The notes under the pieces were generated by a model. It was given only the letters and a program-made list of their open reading frames with translations. It ran no database searches and had not been told where the DNA came from. A stretch of DNA of 64,000 bases, taken from Planctomycetota bacterium. GTDB lineage: Bacteria > Planctomycetota > UBA1135 > UBA2386. Below, piece by piece: positions 6,950-16,682 of the stretch (the stretch's first letter is position 1; every line of letters starts with the position of its first letter). Position numbers and translations under genes: made by a program. The stretch covers positions 17,104 through 81,103 of the forward strand of contig BJHM01000017.1 of assembly GCA_014192625.1 (NCBI GenBank). Direction: 5' to 3'.

Positions 6950-9115
6950 ATGGAATCCTGTGCTTGCACTGGCCCGAAGATCTATCGGACCGCCGCTGTG
7001 TTGCTGGCGGTCGCTTTGCTTCGTGGTCAGGAGCCAAAGCCGGTGGTCCAAAAACCTGCCGTGCAATCGAAGCCAAATCAGCTCGCTGGCGAGACCTCTC
7101 CTTACTTGCAAAAGCACGCCAGCAACCCAGTGGATTGGTATCCATGGGGCAAGGCCGCGCTGTTGCGCGCAAAGCAGGAAGACAAGCCGATCTTCCTGAG
7201 CATCGGCTATGCCGCGTGTCACTGGTGTCACGTGATGGAGCACGAGTGCTTTGTTGATCCGAAGATCGCGGCGCAGATGAACGCGAGTTTTGTCTGCATC
7301 AAGGTTGATCGCGAAGAGCGGCCGGACCTGGATGAGATCTACATGGCTGCAGTCCAAGCGCTCACCGGCCAGGGCGGTTGGCCGATGTCTGTGTGGCTCA
7401 CGCCAGACCTGCAGCCGTTCTTTGGTGGCACCTACTTCCCGCCGGAGGACCGCTATGGCCGGCCGGGTTTTCCGCGCGTGCTTGAGAGCTTGGCGAAGGC
7501 TTGGCAGGATCGCCGCGAGGAAGTGCTAAAAAGTTCGAACGAGATCACCGCGCATCTGCAAAAAGTGTTGGCGCCAGTGATGCCTGCCGGCGAACCCAGT
7601 CCCGGCGTTGCCGCCGTGCTCAAAGAGCAGTCGCACAAGCGCTATGACGAACAGGCCGGAGGCTTTGGCAGTCCGCCGCAGTTTGCGCCGAAGTTTCCGC
7701 ATGGATCCGAACTGCAAGTGCTGCTCCGACTCGCCGCGAGTGGCGATGCCACCTCGTTGCGGATGGTGCAGCAGACACTCGAGCGCATGCATGTGGGCGG
7801 CATGTTTGACCATCTGGGCGGTGGCTTTCACCGCTACAGCACGGACCGCGAGTGGCTGGTGCCGCACTTCGAAAAGATGCTCTATGACAACGCGCTGCTG
7901 GTGCCGCTCTACTGCGAAGCGAGTCGTGCGTTGCAGTTGCCTGGTTATGCGGCCATAGCGCGGCAGGTGCTCGACTACCTGTTGGCGGAGATGCAGGGGC
8001 CTTTGGGCGGCTTTTATTCGAGCCAGGATGCCGACAGCGAAGGTGTCGAGGGGAAGTTCTTCGTCTGGCAGCGACAAGAGGTCGATGCTTTGCTCGGCAA
8101 GGATGCGCCGCTCGCAAGGCAACGATTTGGGATCACCAGTGAGGGCAACTGGGAGCACAGCAATGTGCTGACACTCGCTGCTGACTATGCAAAGCTTGGC
8201 AAGGCTGTGGGCATCGATGCTGCCAAGGCTGAGCAGCGCATCGAAGGCGCGCGCGCTATTTTGCTCGCGGCGCGGAATAAGCGCGTCCACCCTGCCACTG
8301 ACGACAAGGTGCTGACCGCATGGAACGGCATGGCGATCGCTGCCTTTGCGCATGGTGCTCAGATGTTTTCTGACCCGCGCTACCTGCAAGCAGCGCAGCG
8401 TGCGGCGGACTTTGTTCTGCGCGAACTCATGACCGGCTCACGGTGTCTGCGCAGTTGGCACTCGGGAAAGGCGCAGCACACGGGCTATCTTGAAGACTAC
8501 GGATTCCTCGCCGACGGCTTGTTGACGTTGTTCGAGACGGACTTTGATCCACGATGGCTCGCCGCCGCAAAAGATCTGCTCGATGCGGCCAGCACGCACT
8601 ATAGGGATTCGACGGACGGCAACTTCTTCTTCACTGCCGACGATCACGAGCAGCTACTCGCGCGCACCAAGTCGGTCAATGAGTCGAGCATGCCCTCGGG
8701 CATTGCGATGGTGACTCGCTCGTATCTGCGCGCTGGTTTGCTGCTCGGCGAAGAGGCGCTTTACGAGATCGGGGCGGGTGCGTTGCGCGCCAACCATGCG
8801 ATACTCGAACAGTCGCCCATCTCTTGCCCTTCGTTGGTGCTGGCGTTGCAGTTTTACCAAGGGGATCCCCGTGAAGTGGTGATTGCCGGTGACCCTGCGG
8901 ATCCGCGCACGCAACAGCTGCTAAACGCCGTTCGCGCTGCCTTCCCGGCTGCCTGTGTGGTAGCCGTGGTGCACGACGGCAATCGTGCTGGTCTGGCAAA
9001 AATCACGGCTGCGTTTTCAGGTAAAGAGCCAGTTGCAGGAGCACCTGCTGCCTACGTCTGCCGCAGGGGTGTGTGTGCAGCGCCGGTCACCGATGCCGCG
9101 AAGTTGAAGCTGTGA
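6950..9115 (+). CDS. DUF255/YyaL-family thioredoxin-like protein with signal peptide
   Basis: This 721-residue protein belongs to the SSP411/YyaL (spermatogenesis-associated protein 20-like) family. An N-terminal thioredoxin-like DUF255 domain is followed by an (alpha/alpha)6 barrel like N-acylglucosamine 2-epimerase. Hallmarks are [17 protein letters not shown], the CHWC redox-like motif at residues 90-93, [12 protein letters not shown], and [14 protein letters not shown]. Further on, [31 protein letters not shown] is typical. A hydrophobic segment at residues about 13-25 suggests export, unlike many cytoplasmic members. The biochemical role of the family is not settled. The gene ends overlapping the HIT gene by 4 bp. 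Confidence 0.9.
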   Translation: MESCACTGPKIYRTAAVLLAVALLRGQEPKPVVQKPAVQSKPNQLAGETSPYLQKHASNPVDWYPWGKAALLRAKQEDKPIFLSIGYAACHWCHVMEHECFVDPKIAAQMNASFVCIKVDREERPDLDEIYMAAVQALTGQGGWPMSVWLTPDLQPFFGGTYFPPEDRYGRPGFPRVLESLAKAWQDRREEVLKSSNEITAHLQKVLAPVMPAGEPSPGVAAVLKEQSHKRYDEQAGGFGSPPQFAPKFPHGSELQVLLRLAASGDATSLRMVQQTLERMHVGGMFDHLGGGFHRYSTDREWLVPHFEKMLYDNALLVPLYCEASRALQLPGYAAIARQVLDYLLAEMQGPLGGFYSSQDADSEGVEGKFFVWQRQEVDALLGKDAPLARQRFGITSEGNWEHSNVLTLAADYAKLGKAVGIDAAKAEQRIEGARAILLAARNKRVHPATDDKVLTAWNGMAIAAFAHGAQMFSDPRYLQAAQRAADFVLRELMTGSRCLRSWHSGKAQHTGYLEDYGFLADGLLTLFETDFDPRWLAAAKDLLDAASTHYRDSTDGNFFFTADDHEQLLARTKSVNESSMPSGIAMVTRSYLRAGLLLGEEALYEIGAGALRANHAILEQSPISCPSLVLALQFYQGDPREVVIAGDPADPRTQQLLNAVRAAFPAACVVAVVHDGNRAGLAKITAAFSGKEPVAGAPAAYVCRRGVCAAPVTDAAKLKL

Positions 9116-9510
9116 ACAAGGCATCGCCGACATTTGCGGACATCGTTGCTGGCTTGCAGCCAGTCGAGATCGTGGCCTCGGATCGCCTGCATCTCGCGTT
9201 TCTTGCATTGCGGCCGATGCGCAGTGGCCACGTCATCGTCGTGCGAAGAGCCGTCAGTGATTACTTGTTCGACCTGCCACCGGATGAGCACGCCGCATTG
9301 TGGCGCTTCGTCCAAGTTGTGGCGCAGACGATGAAGGACCGGCTGCCGTGTGAGCGTGTTTGCGTGAGCGTGATCGGCTGGGTCGTGCGGCATGTGCACG
9401 TGCACCTTCTGCCCACGGATGCCGCTGGGCAGGTGACTCTGACAGATGGTCCGCCGTTGCCCGCCGCCGAGGCGAGTGCCATTGCCAAGCGGTTGCGCGT
9501 CAGCGAGTGA
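9112..9510 (+). CDS. HIT-family (histidine triad) protein
   Basis: Histidine triad proteins are nucleotide hydrolases or transferases acting on phosphoramidates, dinucleotides and related compounds. The triad HVHVHLLP occupies residues 94-101, matching HxHxHxx. The earlier segment [14 protein letters not shown] matches the family P...GHxLVxP strand. The 132 residues are normal for the family. The start is GTG 9112, overlapping the previous stop as GTGA, which indicates translational coupling with the DUF255 gene. The substrate is unknown; the protein is most likely cytoplasmic. Confidence 0.88.
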   Translation: MNKASPTFADIVAGLQPVEIVASDRLHLAFLALRPMRSGHVIVVRRAVSDYLFDLPPDEHAALWRFVQVVAQTMKDRLPCERVCVSVIGWVVRHVHVHLLPTDAAGQVTLTDGPPLPAAEASAIAKRLRVSE

Positions 9511-9512
9511 GC

Positions 9513-9857
9513 TCAGCCAGCGCGGCGTGCGATTGCCTGGAACGTATCTTCGCCGGCGCAAGTCCGCAGGTAGTCACAATAGGCGCTGGCAAAGTGATCG
9601 AGCTCGTCGGCGAGCCCGGTTGGCAACTCGCGCCTTAGATGAAAGTTCCCCAATCGCTGCGCCAACTCCCGAAACGCCGTGGTGGTCAACAAAAACGCGG
9701 GGAAGTCTTTGGCGGGCGGGATTTCGCAGAGGAGTTGCAGGCGGGCGAGCCAGCTGCGCTGAACGGCCTGCAGGCGGTCGTAAAATCGAACCCGCTCGGC
9801 TAGCGTGAGGGAGCGCGGGTCGGCAGGAAAAGCGGGTGCATCTACGGACATGCTCAT
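9513..9857 (-). CDS. Unknown 114-residue protein
   Basis: A short protein beginning MSMSVDAPAFP and rich in Leu, Arg and Phe. The segment SLTLAERVRFYDRLQAVQRS suggests helices. No signal peptide, membrane segment or known motif is visible. The reading frame stays open upstream to 9998, but earlier starts would lie inside the divergent GNAT gene, so ATG 9857 is preferred; ATG 9905 is possible and would overlap the GNAT start codon. The gene is convergent with the HIT gene, with 2 bp between the two stop codons. Function is unknown; the reality of the gene rests on good codon usage and the clean fit between neighbours. Confidence 0.5.
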   Translation of the reverse strand: MSMSVDAPAFPADPRSLTLAERVRFYDRLQAVQRSWLARLQLLCEIPPAKDFPAFLLTTTAFRELAQRLGNFHLRRELPTGLADELDHFASAYCDYLRTCAGEDTFQAIARRAG

Positions 9858-9903
9858 GGTGACTGTTGCTGATCGGCCGTTGCCGCGGGATTCTTGAACG
9901 CGC

Positions 9904-10722
9904 ATGCCTCGATTCCAGCCTTTTCTCGCCCGCTCGATCAGCGCTGCAGACACCGATGAAGTCTTGCAGTTGGCGCGCGCCGCCTCTGCACACGGCATCT
10001 ACGTGGGCAATGCGGTGCTTGCGCGCGAAGGGGAAGTGGTGGCGTTGTTTGGCCGCGACCATTTGCTTGGCTGTCTTTGGTTTGGTCCACGCGGCAACTT
10101 GATTGTGCTAGAGAGCGAGCCGCTCGACCCGGAGTTGGTCGCCATTGCTGTGCATGAGAGTCGTTGGCCGTGGCGCATTGCACTCGGGCCAGATCCCACG
10201 GTTGCGCTGCTTTCGCAGCGCGTGGTGGGCAAAGTCCTGGTGAATCGTGCGCAGGTTTATCACGGTTGTCAGCCCGTCGCGGTCGTTCACCAAAAGCCCC
10301 CCGTGGTCGTGCGCAAGGCGCAGCATGAAGACCGCGAACGGCTCATTGCGGCGACGCTGGAACTCAATCGTGTCGATCTCAAAGTGGATCCTCATCGTGT
10401 CGATCGTCGATGGTTGCGCGACATGGTGGATAGCAGAATCGGCGATGGCTCAACGCTGGTGATCGGTGAAGTAGGAAAACCATTATGCAAACTCGATATC
10501 GGTAGCCGCGGTGCCTTTGGCATCGTCATCGAGGGCGTGTTCACGTTTCCTGAGCAACGTGGCCGCGGCCTTGCAACCCGGCTAGTCGCAGTGGCAGCTA
10601 GCGACGCATCGACACCCTACAGCTGTCTGCACGTTGCGGCGGACAATGGGCCCGCGCGCAGTGCCTACGTGCGTGCCGGCATGCACGAAGTGGGGCGCTG
10701 CCGGTTGTTGTTGCTGGGCTGA
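9904..10722 (+). CDS. GNAT-family N-acetyltransferase
   Basis: This 272-residue protein has a C-terminal GCN5-related acetyltransferase domain. VFTFPEQRGRGLATRLVA (near residues 210-228) carries the acetyl-CoA-binding Q/RxxGxG/A signature, and HVAADNGPARSAYVRAGM is the family motif B region. The N-terminal half looks like the extra domain seen in two-domain GNAT proteins of about 270-290 residues (DUF4081-like), though I am not certain. The substrate is unknown. It ends 7 bp before the stop of the convergent TPR lipoprotein gene. Confidence 0.82.
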   Translation: MPRFQPFLARSISAADTDEVLQLARAASAHGIYVGNAVLAREGEVVALFGRDHLLGCLWFGPRGNLIVLESEPLDPELVAIAVHESRWPWRIALGPDPTVALLSQRVVGKVLVNRAQVYHGCQPVAVVHQKPPVVVRKAQHEDRERLIAATLELNRVDLKVDPHRVDRRWLRDMVDSRIGDGSTLVIGEVGKPLCKLDIGSRGAFGIVIEGVFTFPEQRGRGLATRLVAVAASDASTPYSCLHVAADNGPARSAYVRAGMHEVGRCRLLLLG

Positions 10723-10729
10723 CCGTTGC

Positions 10730-12472
10730 TCACTCCACGAGCCATGCGAATGCGAACTCAGGCGCGAGCAGTGGATGTTGCAGCTGGCGGCGCAGGTCGA
10801 TGGCGAGCATCTCGCGGCAAATGGCCTGATGCAAAAGGTCAGCCTCCGCCGTGCTGCCAACACGCCGCAGGTTCTGTTGAATGGCGGCCTTCACCAGCAC
10901 GCTGGAAGATTCGTTGAAGGCTCGTGTCAGCGAGGTTTTCTCGGCGGCAAGTTCGCCGCTCATGTAGTAGCCAAATGCATCGAGCAGATTGCCCCACAAC
11001 GTTGCGCCACGAATGCGCATGCTCTCGGCAACCTCTGGCATTGGTCGACCGGTGGCGCGAATGTCGATCATTGCACTCACGTAGGCAATGGCATCCGTGA
11101 GCGCTGCGCTGGATTGCAGCTGGCGCATTGTCAAAAGCATCGGGCGCAGGCGTTCGCCGTAGCCGAGCCGGACCAACACTTCGCCCGAATCGGCGATTTC
11201 GCCTGCTCGATTGTCGAAGCGCACGGGTTGCTCCAGAAGCCAGCTAAAATCGCGCAGGAGTTCTTCAGCCGCATCTGCATTGCGGTGCGTCAGCAACGCG
11301 AGGGAAGCCTGCATTCGGCGCAGGCTGTGCACCGCGTCGCCGCGGCTCGCAGCGCGTTCATCAATTTGTCCGGCAAGCCAGATCCGCAGACCATCGTGAT
11401 CGCCGCAGCCATACCGCGCGAGTGCTACTGGCACCAGCAAAGCGTCCAAGGGCAGCACCGCGGCCACCGCCGCAAACTCCCGGCTCGCAGTCTTTGCATC
11501 GCCGAGTCCGAGTGCCGCCCAGCCGAAGTGGTAGTGGACGGTGGAGTTTTGTGGCAGCCGCTCGGCGAGCGGTTCAAGGACGAGTCGAGCTTCGCGAAAC
11601 CGGCCGAGGAAGTTGAGGGCGATGCCGAGGGAAATCTGCGCATCGGGATCCCATGGACGTTCGCGTGTGGTGGCCGTGGCAAGCGTCAGCAGGTCTTCGT
11701 CGCAGCGACGCGCAGTGGTGGCATCGACGGTCGCTCTTGCGAGCAGCAGTGTTCGCGCCAACCGGTGCTGCGTTGCCTTGGTGAGGCGTGACTTGAGTGC
11801 GAGTGCCTCGGTGGCGATTTCGATTGCTGCGGTGGATTGATTGCGCAGCACGGCGACGTTGGCGAGGGCCTCGAGCACCATTGGATTGCCGCCGTCGCGT
11901 CGCCGCGCGGCCGCGAGCTGCCGTGCGGCAGTGGCGAATGCGCCGTCTTGCAAACTGGCCAACGCGATTTCGCATTGCGTAACGACCGCGAGGTCGTTGC
12001 TGTAGGCCAGCGCCGATGGGACCGGCGAATCTGTCACGGGATCGCCGAGTGCGGTGCGGGTCTTGAACGCCAACTCGTCGATGGCCGTGCCGAGGCTGCG
12101 CTTGCCAAGCTTTACGGTGGCAAGGTGCAGCACGGACTCGCGAGTTCGCAGTGAGGCCGACAAGGTGCCCATTTGCGGCTGCAGAGTCAGTTCGATTTGC
12201 AGTGGTTGATTGGCGGCCGCCGCAACGGGGAACGCGGCGAAGTCGAGGGTGCTTGATTGCCGCATCGCCTCGCGCCACAGGCCCTGCACAGCTGTCTGCG
12301 AAGGGGCTTCCTCCGCTGCGGTTGAAAGGGGGTTTAGTGCGATCACGCTGCCCTTCACCAGTGTCTTTACTATTGGCGTTGCTGTGCGCCAAGCCGTGAA
12401 CTCGGGGCGACTAGGTGGCGGTGAAGAGCAGGCTGCTGCAATCAGCAACAGCGCAAGTGAAGTTGGGCGCAC
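10730..12472 (-). CDS. TPR-containing lipoprotein
   Basis: The first 16 residues (MRPTSLALLLIAAACS) form a lipoprotein signal with a lipobox-like AAAC, so the protein is probably anchored in the outer or inner membrane facing the periplasm. From about residue 160 the chain is helical and repetitive, with TPR-like spacing, for example PDAQISLGIALNFLGRFREA and VHYHFGWAALGLGDAKTA. No catalytic motif is seen. The 580 residues probably form a protein-interaction scaffold. Its promoter region contains a seven-copy 14-bp tandem array (12497-12594) starting 25 bp upstream of the ATG. Function is unknown. Confidence 0.75.
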   Translation of the reverse strand: MRPTSLALLLIAAACSSPPPSRPEFTAWRTATPIVKTLVKGSVIALNPLSTAAEEAPSQTAVQGLWREAMRQSSTLDFAAFPVAAAANQPLQIELTLQPQMGTLSASLRTRESVLHLATVKLGKRSLGTAIDELAFKTRTALGDPVTDSPVPSALAYSNDLAVVTQCEIALASLQDGAFATAARQLAAARRRDGGNPMVLEALANVAVLRNQSTAAIEIATEALALKSRLTKATQHRLARTLLLARATVDATTARRCDEDLLTLATATTRERPWDPDAQISLGIALNFLGRFREARLVLEPLAERLPQNSTVHYHFGWAALGLGDAKTASREFAAVAAVLPLDALLVPVALARYGCGDHDGLRIWLAGQIDERAASRGDAVHSLRRMQASLALLTHRNADAAEELLRDFSWLLEQPVRFDNRAGEIADSGEVLVRLGYGERLRPMLLTMRQLQSSAALTDAIAYVSAMIDIRATGRPMPEVAESMRIRGATLWGNLLDAFGYYMSGELAAEKTSLTRAFNESSSVLVKAAIQQNLRRVGSTAEADLLHQAICREMLAIDLRRQLQHPLLAPEFAFAWLVE

Positions 12473-12496
12473 GCAACCAGCATGACCGTTCGCAGC

Positions 12497-12594
12497 AGCC
12501 CAGCAAAGACAGCCCTCGAAAGATAGCCCAGCAAAGATCGCCCAGCGAAGATAGCCCAGCGAAGATAGCCCAACGAAGATAGCCCAGCTAAGCC
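12497..12594. repeat. 14-bp tandem array, seven copies
   Basis: Seven head-to-tail copies of a unit close to AGCCCAGCGAAGAT, each 14 bp, with one to a few changes per copy. The array fills the divergent intergenic space between the TPR lipoprotein (start 12472, minus) and the secreted protein at 12729 (plus). Because 14 is not a multiple of 3 it is not coding repeat DNA. It could affect promoter spacing or transcript leaders of either gene. Confidence 0.9.
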
Positions 12595-12728
12595 CGCCCC
12601 GCAGTCAGCCTGACAACCCGTCAATAGCGGATGTGATCCACCTTCTGCGCTCAGTCCCGCGCTCAGCCCCACTGGCAGCCCCGCAAAGTGAATGGCCTTC
12701 AACCTGGGGCTGGGTTTATGTCGATGGC

Positions 12729-13742
12729 ATGGGCGTGATCCCCTTTGCGCTACTGTTCTGCACCCTTTTGCCGCAGATTCCGACCCAGAAACCGGCATTG
12801 GCATTGCCGTCAACGCCATCGTTGATCGCGCCGCAATCGGCGATGAAAGGTGAGCCCAAACCGGCTGCCGAAAACCAAGGTGCCCACCTCGGAGTTGCGT
12901 TTGACCCTGCTACTGGCTGGCCAAAAACTAGCGACGTTGCGAAGCGGCCGGAGGCAGAGACGCGGGCCGCATTGCGTCCGATTCCAGTGGCGACAGGCAG
13001 TGCGACGGGCAGTCAGCCGACGGATTTTACTGCCATGCAAGCTGCGCTTCCTGCGGCGCCGTTCCGGTCGATGGCGAAGCCGGCCGAGGTTGCTGCGCTC
13101 GGAGTGCTGTTGGTTTCCTGGCGCATCACTGTGTTTAGTGACGGAGGCGCCCCCATTGGCACCAGCGATGTAAATCATCTGTGCGATTTGGCAGCAAAGC
13201 AGCGCGATCGTCTGGAGCATGCCGATGGCCGCATTTTTGGCCGCTGCGGGACGGATGTGAGCGCCGAGCGCAATGGTGCACCGTTCCCCACGCTGTTGCC
13301 GTTTGCCGCGCAAGAACTCGAACTGTTCGGGATGCACTTGCGGCTGCCGTTTGGGTTCGCGGATCGTCATTACTTCGATGAGCTCGGCAGCGAGTCGTTT
13401 GCGCGCAATGGCGAGACATTGTTGCGCGTGCTGTTGCAGCGGCATCCGAGTGAGCCTGCACCCATGGGGCCTGTCGTGATGGCGCGGCCTGCGGATCACT
13501 ACGAACTGATCTGCGAACCAGCCACTGGGCAAGTGCGCGAAGTGGAATACTCGCTCGCCGGTGCCAAGGAGCTGCGTCGTGTGCGGCTCGAAGATTGGCG
13601 CCGCCTGCGCGAAGCTACGCCGGTCGTGGTGCCGTTCCGCCGCGTTTACCTCGATGCCGAGTCGCGGAAAACGCTGGTGATGGAGATTGTGAAGGTCGAG
13701 AGCAAGGCGAGCGCCAGCGAGCGCGAGTTTCGTCTCTACTAA
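12729..13742 (+). CDS. Secreted protein of unknown function
   Basis: Starting at ATG 12729, the first 25 residues (MGVIPFALLFCTLLPQIPTQ) resemble a signal peptide; an upstream in-frame ATG at 12633 would add 32 residues without family support. Residues about 20-125 are rich in Pro, Ala and Thr and look disordered. A folded region then begins near AALGVLLVSWRITVFSDGG and contains CDLAAKQRDRLEHADGRIFGRCG, with a Cys pair that might form a disulphide. The C-terminus has alternating strand-like segments. I recognise no family. It is probably periplasmic or surface-located. The gene stands alone, with a long gene-free stretch after it. Confidence 0.6.
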   Translation: MGVIPFALLFCTLLPQIPTQKPALALPSTPSLIAPQSAMKGEPKPAAENQGAHLGVAFDPATGWPKTSDVAKRPEAETRAALRPIPVATGSATGSQPTDFTAMQAALPAAPFRSMAKPAEVAALGVLLVSWRITVFSDGGAPIGTSDVNHLCDLAAKQRDRLEHADGRIFGRCGTDVSAERNGAPFPTLLPFAAQELELFGMHLRLPFGFADRHYFDELGSESFARNGETLLRVLLQRHPSEPAPMGPVVMARPADHYELICEPATGQVREVEYSLAGAKELRRVRLEDWRRLREATPVVVPFRRVYLDAESRKTLVMEIVKVESKASASEREFRLY

Positions 13743-14317
13743 GTCTCTCACAGCAGTTGTAAGGCCGAGTTGTAATGATTTGCTCGGCAGTTCCACGCTT
13801 ACAAGTGGGCGCAAGGCCCGGCAACAGCGAGCACTCCCAAACCTAATACCCAAACTACGGTCCGAGGTGTAAGGCGCAGGTGGCCTATGCAAAGCTTAGA
13901 AAGTGCCCCCTTGCTGGCTTCCATGGCAGTGCCAGCGGGCTTTGGCGATGGCTTTTGCGGTAATTTCAGTAGGTGGACTTTTTAGGCTTCAGGCGCTGGC
14001 AAAGTCAGGCATTGGGCTGGTGCTGCCGTTGGCAACGGAGCCAACAATTGGCACTCAAGCGGAGGTTATTTGTTTCCGATACTTAAAGTGCGCACCAAGA
14101 ATAGTCTGGGGGGACTGTTTGAGGTGACATGCAGACTGTGTGGGATCAGGGGGTTTGCATGACGCCTACTCGAGTCAGGGGATCTATGGTAGGCGGCAAG
14201 AGTGGCGGTTGTCCATGGGGGTGGCCGACTGCTGCCAGGCGCCTGCGGTGCCATAGCACCGCCGCAGGAAGGCCTTTTCTTTGGGCAGATCGCACCCTTG
14301 CCCGTATGCACGCAACC
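13743..14317. other. Long gene-poor intergenic region
   Basis: About 575 bp without a convincing gene. It is less GC-rich than its surroundings. Two small hairpins are visible: GCTGGC/GCCAGC (13913-13918 with 13931-13936) and GTTGGC/GCCAAC (14028-14033 with 14040-14045). A segment at 14066-14110 resembles one upstream of the gene at 22592 and is listed separately. An in-frame extension of the next gene runs back to 14129, but it has no protein-like composition or signal peptide. Confidence 0.5.
14066..14110 (+). promoter_or_regulatory. Shared upstream element, copy 1
   Basis: This stretch, with core AGTGCGCACCAAGAATA, aligns with 22476-22521 (core AGTGCGGACCAAGATTA), including an upstream TATTT and CCGA. 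About two thirds of the positions agree by eye. It lies about 210 bp before the secreted TPR gene. It could be a regulatory site, part of a promoter, or the remnant of a small repeat family. No function is known. Confidence 0.4.
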
Positions 14318-16579
14318 ATGCGTTCCACCATCCTCGGGCTATGCGCGCTTTCCGCTTGTGCCGTTGGTGCCTCTGGGCTCCTGCCCAATCGCATCGCGCC
14401 GTCGCTTGAGCCGATGGCACTTGCCAAGGCGACTGATCAGGTCCGCACCACCTCGGAACGCGGGCTCGAATCGGTCGCGCTGCGCGAACTCGAGCCGTTG
14501 CTGCAAAGTCACCGAGACGCGGTACTGGTGCAGCGCATGCGGCAGGACCTGTTGCGCCGCCGTGGGCGCGTTGGACTGTTGCGCTACGAAGCCGAGGAAC
14601 GGCTCGCCAAGTCGCCGGAGGATCCGCTCGCGCACTATTTGTTGGCGCGGGTGTTGCCGATGGGAGCTGAGCAGGTCGCAGCGTTTCGTCGCGCGGCGGA
14701 AGCTGGGCCGGAAGAACTCTGGCCGTGGATCGGGCTCGCGCATTCGATGTTGCGGACCGATCCAAGCGCGTCGTTGGCGATTTACGAGCGGCTCTACGCG
14801 GCCACTGCGCGTCAATCGATCGTTGCGATCGCCTATGCGCGGGCGCTGCGCGCGATGGGCAAACTGCCAGCAGCGGTTTTGGTTTACCAGCAACTGATCA
14901 GCAGCGGCGCCGCACCTGGTGTGGGCGAACTCGGCCTCGCCGAGTGTGCAGGTGTTGAGGGGAACATTCAGCATGTTTGGTCTGCACTGATGCCTGCGTT
15001 GCGGCAGCGGCCATACGATCCTGGCGTTCAGCTGTTGGTGCGTGATATGCCGCGCTTTGGTGTCAATGACGACACGGGGGAGCAACTGCTCGATGTGCTG
15101 CGTGAAGACCCAGAGCGCTTTGACGACTTTGCGCGCGGCGATGGACTAAAGGTATTGGTGCCGATGTTGGGCCGCGCTGGCCAGTCGCAGGCCGCGTTGT
15201 TGCTCCTTGCCGACCGGCAGGTCACCGCCCGTAATCCGCAATTGCGGCGCGAGCAGCGGCGGCTGTTGCTGCAACTCGGTGACGTGGCTGGCTTCCTTCG
15301 CTTGCTGCGTGCCGACTTGCCGCCAAACATGCTGCTCGACGAGACCAACCAAGTGCGCGGTCGCTGGCTGCGATTGCTCGATCTCGGCGCGAACTCTTTG
15401 CCGCTTGCGAAGCAGGAGACTGCGACAAGCCTTTGCGAGGCGCTGCGCGATTGCGGATTGTTGATCGAAGCGGAGCAAGCGGCCGCTTTGGTGTTGCGTA
15501 CATTTCCCGGCGCTGCCGCGATGCTTGCGCTCTGTGCTGAAGTGCGCCGCGAGCTCGCGTTCGAGAATGGCTTGCGCCGCATGGTCTACAGTGGCTATGG
15601 CAAGCGGCAGATCGCGACCGAGCGCCTGCCTTCGCTGGCGCAGTTTTATAGCCAAGTACGAGAGCTGGCGAAGGGGACCCTTGGCAGCGACTTTGGCGGT
15701 CAGATGGTTTCGTTTTCGGTGCCATTGGTCGGCGATCTGCTCGATCCGTTTGCCGATGCATTGTGTGAGCATCTTGCGCGCTACAATCACCACCTGACGC
15801 TCGGTCAGCGCAGCGGTGGTGTGATCGAGGCTTTGATGTTTACGCGCATCTCGGTGCGCGATCTTCCGCCGGACCCGTTGCAGCCGCTGCTTGGTCGCTG
15901 TCGTGAAGTGGTCGGCTGTGACCGCGATGTTCGTTCGATGTCTGGCGTGCTTGGCGGCGATCTCGCGGGTCTGGCGTTATTGAGTCATTACGTGATCGAC
16001 TTCGATGCCGTGCGTGAATGGGCTGGCAGCATTGCGGAGCGGCAGCGTATCGCAATCGAGGACGGTGGGGCGGTGTTGACGGACCCGATGCCAAAGCAGG
16101 TTGCCCCATTTGAGGCGCTCGATGTGCACTGGCGGCTATTGGCACTGTCGCTGCTGCAGGACAGTCAGCTCGAGGCGGCAGTGTTTGATGTGGTCGCGCG
16201 TCACGAACGGCGGCACTTGGTCGATTCTTTTCATTACCTGCCGCTCGAATCCAATCTCTGGCGCGGGCTGTCACTGCTAGTGCGTTCCGGCTTTTCGCCG
16301 CTCGCAATCGAAGGGGAGATGGAGCGGCGCGCCGAGCTCGCGGCGCTTCTGGAGAGCCCGCACACCGAGTTGGTCCTTGCCCACATCGCGGATTTTATGT
16401 CCGAACAGGACCCAACCTCCCCACACGTGCGGGGCTTTGGCCAACTTGGTCAGGAATTGGTGCGGACGCTGCAGCAGCAGGGCAAACGCGAATCCGAGGC
16501 GAAGGTCGCCAACTGGCACCGACTCGACAGAGCGTCCGTCCTCATGGCTGCCAAAACCTTGTTTACTGAGTTGCCGTGA
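14318..16579 (+). CDS. Secreted TPR protein with metzincin-like HExxH motif
   Basis: Starting at ATG 14318, the protein has 753 residues with a signal peptide (MRSTILGLCALSACAVGASG); ATG 14306 is an equally good start four codons earlier. Residues about 60-440 are helical repeats of TPR type (LAHYLLARVLPMGAEQVAAFRRA and similar). The C-terminal part contains HERRH at residues 629-633 followed by D636 and H639, giving HExxHxxDxxH. That spacing matches the zinc site of metzincin peptidases except that the usual Gly is Asp. A zinc peptidase is possible but unproven. It is probably periplasmic or on the outer membrane. Its neighbours are also secreted proteins of unknown role. Confidence 0.68.
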   Translation: MRSTILGLCALSACAVGASGLLPNRIAPSLEPMALAKATDQVRTTSERGLESVALRELEPLLQSHRDAVLVQRMRQDLLRRRGRVGLLRYEAEERLAKSPEDPLAHYLLARVLPMGAEQVAAFRRAAEAGPEELWPWIGLAHSMLRTDPSASLAIYERLYAATARQSIVAIAYARALRAMGKLPAAVLVYQQLISSGAAPGVGELGLAECAGVEGNIQHVWSALMPALRQRPYDPGVQLLVRDMPRFGVNDDTGEQLLDVLREDPERFDDFARGDGLKVLVPMLGRAGQSQAALLLLADRQVTARNPQLRREQRRLLLQLGDVAGFLRLLRADLPPNMLLDETNQVRGRWLRLLDLGANSLPLAKQETATSLCEALRDCGLLIEAEQAAALVLRTFPGAAAMLALCAEVRRELAFENGLRRMVYSGYGKRQIATERLPSLAQFYSQVRELAKGTLGSDFGGQMVSFSVPLVGDLLDPFADALCEHLARYNHHLTLGQRSGGVIEALMFTRISVRDLPPDPLQPLLGRCREVVGCDRDVRSMSGVLGGDLAGLALLSHYVIDFDAVREWAGSIAERQRIAIEDGGAVLTDPMPKQVAPFEALDVHWRLLALSLLQDSQLEAAVFDVVARHERRHLVDSFHYLPLESNLWRGLSLLVRSGFSPLAIEGEMERRAELAALLESPHTELVLAHIADFMSEQDPTSPHVRGFGQLGQELVRTLQQQGKRESEAKVANWHRLDRASVLMAAKTLFTELP

Positions 16580-16682
16580 GGCGGAAGTCGCCTGAGTGAG
16601 CAAGGAATGCTATTTGTATTCATCAGCATCAAGCTCTTGTTGGTCGGTGCTCGCCGCGCATGGACAAAACTGAGGTAACGCA

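Noticed and set aside
10634..11791. 385-codon plus-strand frame across the TPR lipoprotein gene
   Set aside because: It is antisense to a gene with a lipoprotein signal and TPR spacing. Its own translation is low-complexity and has no recognisable start region.
12810..13892. 360-codon minus-strand frame opposite the secreted protein at 12729
   Set aside because: It has His/Arg-rich translation without domains, overlaps the better-supported gene throughout, and has no ribosome site.
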